The notes beneath the pieces are model-generated. The model did no database searches and was not told where the DNA came from. It worked only from the letters and a program-made list of their open reading frames with translations. A stretch of 64,000 nt of DNA from NCBI GenBank assembly GCA_019843655.1, contig JACDQD010000103.1, forward strand, positions 1,922,001 to 1,986,000, read 5' to 3'. This DNA comes from Lethocerus indicus (lineage: Eukaryota; Arthropoda; Insecta; Hemiptera; Belostomatidae). The translations under genes were made by a program, and so were the position numbers. Of the stretch, positions 52,531 to 61,285 are shown in pieces (position 1 is the stretch's first letter; every line of letters starts with the position of its first letter).

Positions 52531-54147
52531 ATGTCTTACTGGGCTTTTTGGGCAGTTTTACTATGCCTTATGATTAGTCCTCAGATATTATGCCACCCTG
52601 TTGATAATGAAAGTATGGATTATGGACCGAATTCAGAAAACAAGGATACAACAGACACTTCTTCACCCTCAGAGACACAGATTTCAGATGAAGCCACAGA
52701 CAAAACAGAAACAGCTACAACAGGAAACCACGATATCATGAAACAACAATCATCAGATTCCCCTAAATTAGATGAAACTGTTCAACCGTTTTCTAATGAT
52801 GAAAAACTGCAAAATAATTCGCAAAACAAAAAAGAGGAAAGGGCCAAGAGGATGTGCTGTGGAAAGTTCAGAAGCAATTGGAGGCAAAAACGAGATACCA
52901 AGAACGAAGACGGTTCCTGCTGTGGTAAATTCGAAGAACGAGAAAACCATTCCTGTTGTGGTTTGACAGCAGCATCGACACCCCCGGAAGGCACTCGCGT
53001 AGATCAAAATACCGACCAAAGCAAGAGAGAATCAGAGTCAAACTGCTGTGGCAAATTAGAAGGAATGGCAAAGCGAGATGCAAGGGAAAATGGAGCTCCG
53101 TGCTGCGGTTTGAAGAAAATGGATGCGAGGATAGAGAAGTCGTGCTGTAGAAACGTAAGAAGCAATGGGAAGCAAAAACGAGATACCAAAAACGAAGAAG
53201 GTTCTTGCTGTGGCAAATTACAAGAAGAGGAAAAGCATTCGTGTTGTGGCTTGTCGGCAGCACTAACAGCCATGCAAGGAACTCACGAAGATCAAAATAC
53301 CGACCAAAGCAAGAGAGAATCAGAGTCAAATTGTTGTGGCAAATTAGAAGGAACGGAAAATGGAGATGAGAGGGGAAATAATGCTCCCTGCTGCGGTTTA
53401 AGGAAAATGGATGTGAGGATAGAGAAATCGTGCTGTGGCAAAATAAGAAGCAATGGGAAGCAAAAGCGAGATGCGAACAACAAAGAAGATTCCTGCTGTG
53501 GCAACCTGGAACCAACAATCCGTCCATGTTGTAGACAAGTAGAAGATCGTAAATCTGCTTGTTGTGGGCGTTTTAATCCAGATAATAACAAACAGGAAGC
53601 GATTAAACAAGACGTCGGTTCGCCGTGCTGTGGCAGGAAACGTTCTCCACTTCCCGAAGAGCGGTTGGAAGGGAATTTCAACAGCGAAGACAGATCCCAA
53701 TGTTGTGGGAACGTTGAATCTACAGGCTACTCAGGTAGTTTGGAACCCAGCGATCCTGATATTAATGACGAGAGGAATGAAAGGCACATTCCATGCTGCG
53801 GCCGATTGGACGTGGGTCTTCAACCGCAGCCCAATATAAAGTACAAAGCAAAACGAGACAGCAGAATATCAAAAACATGCTGTTCGGACAGCGAACGGTT
53901 GACGCAAGACAAAGCTGAGAGTTATACTGGAGAGGCAGCTTTTTCGGTATCGAACACGCCAACAAGTGAGGGGGCAACTAAAGAAACGACCAAAAGCTCT
54001 TCCGGTGATTCAAGTTCAGACGTTTCCAATGTCGAATCAACTGACAGTAGTTTAAACAAGGATGAATCCGTGCATGAAAACGTCGGGAAGACAGACGCAC
54101 AACCATCTGTGATACATTTCCCAGATTTATTTTCTATGTATGCCTAA
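52531..54147 (+). CDS. Secreted dicysteine-repeat (CCG) protein, unknown function
   Basis: I do not recognise this family. The single coding exon gives 538 residues. Residues 1-21 form a signal peptide (hydrophobic WAFWAVLLCLMI core, likely cut near ILC-HPV). Residues 22-105 are acidic and Ser/Thr-rich. Residues 109 to about 450 carry 18 adjacent Cys-Cys pairs, 15 of them followed by Gly (CCG), two by Arg and one by Ser; outside the signal peptide every cysteine belongs to a pair. A 96-residue unit starting at the pairs at 109, 205 and 301 occurs twice in full and a third time in part. Lys-Arg recurs at 106, 120, 165, 181, 216, 261, 312 and twice later, often before Asp. The tail is Ser/Thr/Glu-rich without Cys. 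It could be a multi-peptide precursor or a metal- or redox-binding secreted protein; neither is shown. Confidence 0.9.
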   Translation: MSYWAFWAVLLCLMISPQILCHPVDNESMDYGPNSENKDTTDTSSPSETQISDEATDKTETATTGNHDIMKQQSSDSPKLDETVQPFSNDEKLQNNSQNKKEERAKRMCCGKFRSNWRQKRDTKNEDGSCCGKFEERENHSCCGLTAASTPPEGTRVDQNTDQSKRESESNCCGKLEGMAKRDARENGAPCCGLKKMDARIEKSCCRNVRSNGKQKRDTKNEEGSCCGKLQEEEKHSCCGLSAALTAMQGTHEDQNTDQSKRESESNCCGKLEGTENGDERGNNAPCCGLRKMDVRIEKSCCGKIRSNGKQKRDANNKEDSCCGNLEPTIRPCCRQVEDRKSACCGRFNPDNNKQEAIKQDVGSPCCGRKRSPLPEERLEGNFNSEDRSQCCGNVESTGYSGSLEPSDPDINDERNERHIPCCGRLDVGLQPQPNIKYKAKRDSRISKTCCSDSERLTQDKAESYTGEAAFSVSNTPTSEGATKETTKSSSGDSSSDVSNVESTDSSLNKDESVHENVGKTDAQPSVIHFPDLFSMYA

Positions 54148-54314
54148 AATTCAAATTTTAGATATGTATATATGATTGAGCTCGGTGAACATTGTTTACC
54201 AAAATAATTGACCTTAATGACATACCTATATTTCAACATTAAAACAATAATTTAAAATCCGTTTTTATTCAACAAATTAATTATATAAAATTTATTATGT
54301 TATGATATATTTTC

Positions 54315-54320
54315 AATAAA
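54315..54320 (+). terminator. Poly(A) signal of the dicysteine-protein gene
   Basis: AATAAA about 170 bases after the stop codon, in AT-rich 3' UTR. Confidence 0.65.
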
Positions 54321-54980
54321 CCTATCAATACAGAAAAAACCTAAATTTATAACTAACCATCCCTACAGCACTTCCCAATGTGTAGAGGTAATTTCACAAA
54401 CGTTTATTCTTTTTGAGAACCCCCCTTGCACTCCCCAAAACTTTCTCGCCGTGAGTTGTTGCTGACCTTCTTGCAATGAACCGTGTGTACCTCATGTAAT
54501 TTAGATTTTTTAAATGATTTTTTTAATTGCCTTGTTTAAGGCAATTTGGGTGGTTTATGTAACAAAATTATAGGGCTCTCTTGGGTATCTGAAGGGCAAG
54601 TATACAATTTAGTCTCCTAATCGGTCAAGCAGTCCTCGTTTCTATAAAAACGTTACATGAAATAGTTACATAATATTTTTATATATACGAGGTAGATGAA
54701 GCAATATCTCGAACCCTAAAAAAATTACATTATTTGTGAATGACATTATATTTAATGAATTTATGTGTATAATTATTGAATTCAATTAGAAAGCGAATTC
54801 CAGAGTCTGAATTGGATATATGCTGTAGAGTATAAATCTTTTGTATGCTCACTTTTCAGTTATATTTGTCTGTACTGTGTTGGTAGTACTGATTATACCG
54901 GGAGGTGAACGGGAAACAGTTATTGCTTCCTTCCCCTCACGGCCATATTGCGTGTTTTAAATTGTTTTAATATTGTTAAA
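54321..54980. other. Spacer with presumed eIF3f promoter and 5' UTR
   Basis: No coding exon. A TCAGT initiator-like site lies at 54856-54860 without a clear TATA box, which suits a housekeeping promoter, and about 120 bases of putative 5' UTR lead to the eIF3f ATG. The exact start site cannot be fixed by eye. Confidence 0.45.
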
Positions 54981-57834
54981 ATGGCCTTAAATCTTGTTGT
55001 TAAAGTTCACCCAGTCGTCCTCTTCCAAATAGTGGACGCTTATGAGCGTCGAAATGCCGACGCCCACCGTGTTATTGGAACGCTTTTAGGTAAGTTGATT
55101 CATGGGAGGTTATATTAACTACATTTGTCAGGTAACACCATTAATTCCAATATTGTACTTTGAAAACATTTACAATTGTCTTTATTCATTTGTAAATGTT
55201 ATTTCATTTTGTAGTATAACTTGAAATCCTTTAAAAACGAATATGTTGTGACAAAAAGTTACTGTATCCACCTGGTACCCAACTATAGCAAAGTGTATGG
55301 TACACTCCAGTTTCTCCCAAATACTGTACAATTTAAAAACACATCTACATTAATGTATTCAATAATCATTTATCAAATTCCAGGGACTGTAGAAAAAGGC
55401 ATTGTAGAAGTAACTAACTGCTTCTGTGTCCCACATAAGGAATATGAGGAGATGGTAATACCTTTGATTATTTAGTACAATTTGATAATTGCTAATACTT
55501 AGGCTATGGTAATAAATTAAAGTAATAACATGGTAATACATTTTGTACCAATTGTACAAGTGATAATGATCATTTTTTTAAATATTTAGGGATGTATATA
55601 CTGTGGCTAGAATTATTAGTTTTTACATTAATATAACACTTTCTGAAAAACTAACACAATTATGCTCACAAATAAATCTATTTTCAGATGATGTACTGTC
55701 AAATAATATACATGATAGATAAATGAAATATTTATTTCATCTCATTTTATGTACTTGCAATTGGGATACTGTTAATGTTGTTATTATAACTATATATGTA
55801 ATTATAAGTACATATTTATGATATAGAGTATGATGTAATAGTTAATATATTGTGAATAGGTGGAAGCTGAATTGAACTATGCCATGGATTTGTTTGAAAT
55901 GAATCTGAAAGTGAACAAGCAAGAAAGCATTGTTGGTTGGTGGGCTACAGGTAATGAAGTTACCAGCCATTCATCGGTCATCCATGAGTATTACGCAAGA
56001 GAATGCCCAAACCCAGTTCATATGACTCTTGACACTACACTCCAAGGCGATCACATGGGAATTAAGGCCTATATGAGGTTTTTTTGGAATTATATATCAC
56101 CTATTGAAGATCCAAATTTAAATATGGACATGCATAACTAACAGGTCTGTTTTTGTTATTAAAATATTTATTCCTTGTTCAGTGTACCCTTGGGAGTCCC
56201 GGATGGAAAATCTGGAAGTATGTTCACACCTATACCAGTTGAAATTATATGCTATGAACCAGAAATAGTTGGGTGTAAGTATGACATAAATAATATTTTA
56301 TCAAAGTTAATTTATAGAAATAGTCCCCCTTTTATATGTTTAAAGTGTTATTGTTAGATATCAACTCATTAGTCTTACTAATTTTTATTAAGTTAACTCG
56401 GTGTAAAATAATACAATCTGTGGTATAATAACAAGTTCTTTGGTTTCTGAAAAAACTGGTTTGTATACCATATTAGATTTTGATTAAATTGTTTGACCCA
56501 ATATGATAACATCATTCACTTGTGAATTCATATTTAGAAGTTCCAGAAATTTTATCAAATTCCAGGTAGTGTAGTGTAAGGAGTTATATCGACCTTCTGT
56601 CATCAGTGCATGCTGTACTCAATTTAGATTTAGGTGTGATGCGCTAGTGTATTCCATTATGGTCACACTGAATAGATAGAACCAATATAAATATTAGACA
56701 CAAGCAATTTACCTCATTCGTATTTGTTTCAGTGAGGCTTGCCCAGAAAACTGTACTGCAGAAGACGGGCGTTGAACCCGTAACAGATCTGGCTCAAATA
56801 GCGGAGGCAGCCAACAAGCTGTGCGGCCTGCTGGACACGGTTCTCGCCTACGTCGAGGACGTACTTGCCGGCAGAATTGAGCCCAACAACGATGTCGGTA
56901 GAGCCCTCCTCGATATGGTGCACAGTGTCCCGACTATAACACCAGAACAGTTTGAAGACATGTTCAACACTAACATTAAGGTAGTCATTTGCATTGATTT
57001 AATGTGATATTTGAATATATACAGTGTACATGCAGTAAAATATTTTTTATATACACTGTCTGATTAAAAGATTATTCAAATATTATTTTAAAACATTTTT
57101 TTATGAATGACAAAGTACAATTCTATACACACATACAATTTGTCCACATTGTTCTTAAATAATTTATTTTGAGTTCTGAAATTATAACTTTATTCACAGA
57201 GTGAAAATTTATGAAATCACAAGGTGAAATAAATCACTGAATATATATATTTTGAAAAATTCCTCAGAAAAAAAAATTATATCCAGGTCATGTATTCTTT
57301 TAGCCTAATTGTAGTTACAATTTTTCTATTGTTATAAATATTCTAATTTATAATAGGTAGCTAAGTAAAAATCAAAGTATTTAAATTGAAGAAAAATACT
57401 TTTTGGGTTATGAATTGAAAGATTTTAGGGGTATTGAAAGTCTCAATACATTTTTCCTTTAGTAGCAAGCTTAGAATATTCTAATATATGGAGAAAAACA
57501 AATGCATTCCACAAATTTAAACCTAATAATTTTTTCAGTCTACAACAAAACTAGCATAATTTCAGTCTCATGTTTGGGAAAAATATTTAATTCTTATTAA
57601 GAGATTTCTTCTGTGAAAATTCACATATATAGTTTTGACTGATTTGTCAATTCTGATTTTTTTTCACTGTTTATTATACAGGAAATCATTGTGGTATTTA
57701 ATTTTTTACTTTATCATATTTACTAATTCAGTATTTATTATTTCCAGGATCTTCTGATGGTGATTACTTTGTGCCAGTTGACCAAAACCCAACTGCAATT
57801 GAACGAGAAGCTTACTCTACTCACATCCTTGTAA
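54981..57834 (+). CDS. eIF3f: Eukaryotic translation initiation factor 3 subunit F
   Basis: Subunit of the eIF3 complex, which in the cytoplasm helps recruit mRNA to the 40S ribosome. Six coding exons: 54981-55089, 55384-55454, 55860-56077, 56183-56274, 56733-56980, 57748-57834; the frame closes at 274 residues, close to insect eIF3f. The start [13 protein letters not shown] and [15 protein letters not shown] are diagnostic, as are VVGWWATG-type (here [16 protein letters not shown]), [14 protein letters not shown] and MFTPIPVE. This is the N-terminal MPN domain (about residues 5-140). The histidines H97 and H102 are spaced HSSVIH rather than HxH, as in other eIF3f, so it is not a standard JAMM zinc protease. 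The C-terminal helical part ends with [11 protein letters not shown]. All splice sites fit GT-AG. The last intron (56981-57747) is AT-rich, with no other feature. Confidence 0.97.
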
Positions 57835-58605
57835 AATTCAATAGTAATTATTTCGTTGTAAAATCTTTAATTCTTCCTTTTTCTACTTTATAAATAGAGA
57901 ATGTCAGAACAGTATTCATATTTTATTATCCACTTTTGGTTTTCAAATGGTAATTAGTACCCAATTTGTTGCTGTATTACATTTGTTTGTTGGCTGACCA
58001 TATTTTGTAATTATATAGTCCTGGGAATTATGTCCCCACTTTCAGTTTTAATTTATTATGCTAATCCTAAACTTTACCAATACACCCTGTCCATAGGATT
58101 GTTACCTCTCTAGCAAGATTCAAATTTAAATTGTCAGCAGTTTAATTTGTATAGCACAACATTCTACATAATTAATAATTACAATATATTTGTAAAGCAA
58201 CACTCACTTTAATCACTTTAGGAATATTTAAACCTTCTTTAAAACTTCTATATTTCTGATTTCAGACAATATGAGTTAAAAATAACCATTTTAAATTATT
58301 ATTGCTATACATGTGTTATTCCTCTACTAAATTACTTGAATTAAACTAAGCTGTACATTTATTCTGCTTTTATTTCTTAGCTGGTTTCACTAAGCATTAT
58401 AGTTGATCTATATATGACATAAATATTTGTACTTGGTTATATATTATGGTAAGAAATTATTCTTAGAGATATAACATTTTATCTACAAGATTTTATAAAT
58501 GAGGTACAATTGAACGGGGTGGGTTATATTGAATGTTCAGGATGGTACAAAATTAATGGATAAAACTGATATTTCTGTCTCAATGTAAGAATATTTAAAG
58601 TTTTA
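57835..58605. other. Convergent 3' spacer between eIF3f and the MAIP1-like gene
   Basis: No coding sequence. It must contain both 3' UTRs. On the minus strand AATAAA occurs at 58369-58374 and 58358-58363 (plus-strand TTTATT), suitable for the MAIP1-like gene; I saw no exact AATAAA close to the eIF3f stop on the plus strand. Confidence 0.6.
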
Positions 58606-60275
58606 CTAGCTTCTATTTTTAGGAGGCATCACATTGAATCTTCGAACTCTGAAAGCAGACACAGTCCATTCTGGGTGAATACCTGCTGTGTAGTTTCTAT
58701 GAAATCTAAAAACAAAATAATGTTTGATTTTATAAATTTCTTTATTAAAACTTTATATTAGCTGTGGTACAATACATACAGATATATTTTTGATTCTCTT
58801 ATTCCTTCAAAATCTTAACATAAAGATAACACTGTGTGTTTCACTCCACAATGATTAAAAAATAAATTATACAGGTTCTACTCATTGTATGAAGAAGCTA
58901 TCATAATGTGTTCATGAAGCCAGATATAAACCGAAACAATTTTTTTTACCTCACATGTTTGAAATATACACCATAGTCCAAAATTATCATGTGAAACATG
59001 CTTTAAAAAATCTAAATTAATGCTGTCAACACTGTTTATTAATTACAATAGAATAATTACAAATGTATAGATATATGCAAGGGACAAAAATTACATCATT
59101 AACCTTAATTCTTACCTTCCAAAAATGTCAACAAATAGTAAAGGAGGGTTCTTTATGCTAAATTGTTCCAACCACTTAAGGCCTATGAATACCATATCTA
59201 TATCACAGAATCTCTGGCCTGAAAAATAAACAATTTTTTAACAGTTACAAGATAAGTTGTAATTACTGAGAGGAAAATATTAGGGTCAGTACATACTAGT
59301 TATATCTCTGAAGTATAACTTGCGAGGAATAACAAGCTGAACATCTTCAGGTCTGAGTCCTATATTCCTGCGCACTTCATCAGCCCAGAGTACTTCAATA
59401 TCTTTTCTTAAACTCATAAGTGCATTCCTTGTGAGCAGATTTCTCAAAGAATCAAACATATTCTTGCTTATCAATTCTGTTATTTTTGATACTGCCTTCA
59501 CATAGAATCAATATGCATTATGTGAACATTGTACTAGAATAAATATTTAAAACTTCTAATAGTTATTTGCAATGAACAAATGTTCATTAATGATGATGTG
59601 TATAACCAAGAAACCTAGAATACAAATTCTATTAATTGCTGTAGACTAAATTACTGTAATTTTAAAGAACTATTTCCAAATTTATTTTTCCAGTGAAATG
59701 TTATATAAAAAAAACCCATTTTTAAAAATTAACCTCATTTACTATTAACTCATATACCCTCTATAAATATATGTTACTCTTATATTTTAAAATTATGGCA
59801 ACCACATTGATAACATTAATTGATCAACAAACAGTATATAATTTAAAACTCACTTACTCACTTACTTACCTATTTATACAATAATTACCTGTCTTGCACC
59901 TCTGGAAAACTCAGCTTCTGTGAACTGTGGATCCCAATGTCTCCGAAGATACCTAAAATCCATTTTGTTCGAGAACCAGATAATAGGATTCTGAACATAA
60001 AGCAGTCTTGGGAGTTGCCTATCAGGTTCTTCAGCCTTTTGATTGTTACTACCCGTCATGTGTATGTGTCTCTTTGGGCAAGAAAAAGATCTGAAGTTCT
60101 CCCTCTTGGTACTATGTTTGATGCCATTTTGTCCATTGAAAAACTGTGATGCTTTGTATCCATTAATTGTACCAACTCTACCAGATTTTGAACAGAATTC
60201 ATGGAACAGAGATTCCTCATACTTTATCGGTTTGTGAATATGATTAACCAGAGTTATGCATCGATTCATAGACAT
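58606..60275 (-). CDS. MAIP1-like mitochondrial protein (m-AAA protease-interacting protein 1)
   Basis: Resembles vertebrate MAIP1 (C2orf47), a mitochondrial matrix protein that binds the m-AAA protease and assists sorting of the calcium-uniporter subunit EMRE. Exons (minus): 60275-59889, 59495-59297, 59218-59116, 58705-58606; lengths 387, 199, 103 and 100 close the frame at 262 residues. The basic, acid-poor N-terminus suits a mitochondrial targeting sequence. Matching segments include QNPIIWFSNKMDF, EFSRGARQAVSKITELIS, the Asp/Arg-rich middle, and the C-terminal GIHPEWTVSAFRV, equivalent to the vertebrate GVKPDWTIARI. The C-terminal half is somewhat shorter than in vertebrates. The start ATG at 60275 lies 10 bases after an acceptor (TTTACAG), with a second in-frame ATG two codons later. 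Assignment is by remembered similarity, not alignment. Confidence 0.8.
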
Positions 60276-60285
60276 TCCTTAACCT

Positions 60286-60720
60286 GTAAACATAAATTTT
60301 AATACAATATTGAATTAAACTAACTGACATGTATTTTGTCAGCTATTAAACTGAATGTTAAATACATATTTTAACAGTAGGTAATTGAGGAATACCACTA
60401 GTGGAGAAATAATCTAAAACTTACTCTTGATTTTCAAAATATAAAAATAGTATTTCATGAAATACAGTCAATATTGCTTTAATTAAACTGGATTGCTTTT
60501 GAAGTTCATTTTTCAAGATTTTCATGTTTCAAACTTTGGGCCCTAACAAACAAATTACAACTAATTGAAGTATGTGGAGTGTCTGGAGCTTATAACGTAA
60601 AGATAATTTAAATCATTTGAAAAAATCAAAACACTCAAACCGTAGCATCTAATTATAGCGCCAAATCATACTGTCACACAGATATTTAATTTTCGCGTGC
60701 CACTTACTTGTCGGGTCTGT
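60286..60720 (-). other. 5' UTR intron and first exon of the MAIP1-like gene
   Basis: Ten bases before the ATG is an acceptor (ATTTATGTTTACAG). Upstream on the minus strand a block with ACCTACAGACCCGACAA ends at 60708 before the donor GTAAGTGG. Together they suggest a non-coding first exon and a roughly 0.4-kb intron. The transcription start is not determined. Confidence 0.45.
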
Positions 60721-61049
60721 AGGTGTTTCGCTGAGGCGATTTTGTGGAGTTTTATTAATGTTATTTATAAACGGGGTTGGGAAACATGTTAATTTTGAAT
60801 GCGAAAACCAAATATCTATAAATTTTATAACCCGACCTCCCGTCCTAGCCCTCAGCTGAACATCAGCTGGCGGATATACGAGCGGCTTGATAATACTTAA
60901 GAGATAGTGATACGTTTAAAAGTTTAAGCGGGTTATCAGAACCCGGCGTGATTTTAAATTTCAGTTTTCAGCGGACGGTCGTATAAAAAAATATGCCCAA
61001 TATTTGACAGTGGGTTTTCGGCGAATGGTATTGTGGAGGCTGTGACTGT

Positions 61050-61285
61050 TATAAAAACAAGTTCAAGCTAGAGCTCGGCGATAGGAGCCTCTTTCGGTCG
61101 GTTTTTGTGAAATGTTTTTCCAGTAGTTTCGATTGCAGTTAACAATTTACGAATTCGGAAGTGCGTTTATTTCGAAAATCGGTGTGTTAAAAGTGGAGAT
61201 GGAATCATAACCTTTGTGTAAACTCAGTTGGAGGTTCTCCCTTCGTACCCTTCTTGGATGTTTATATATTTACGTGGATTATAAG
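61050..61285 (+). promoter_or_regulatory. Promoter and non-coding first exon of a gene leaving the window
   Basis: TATAAAAA at 61050-61057 is followed about 30 bases later by a GC-richer block (GAGCCTCTTTCGGTCGG) that runs to a consensus donor AAG-GTAAGT at 61285/61286. There is no long open frame in it, so it would be a 5' UTR exon of roughly 200 bases. No following exon is visible before 64000, so the first intron would be long. The MAIP1-like gene starts about 0.4 kb away on the other strand. Confidence 0.45.

Noticed and set aside
52868..53527. 219-codon minus-strand frame opposite the dicysteine gene
   Set aside because: Shadow of the repetitive coding strand; codon structure, signal peptide and splice context support the plus strand.
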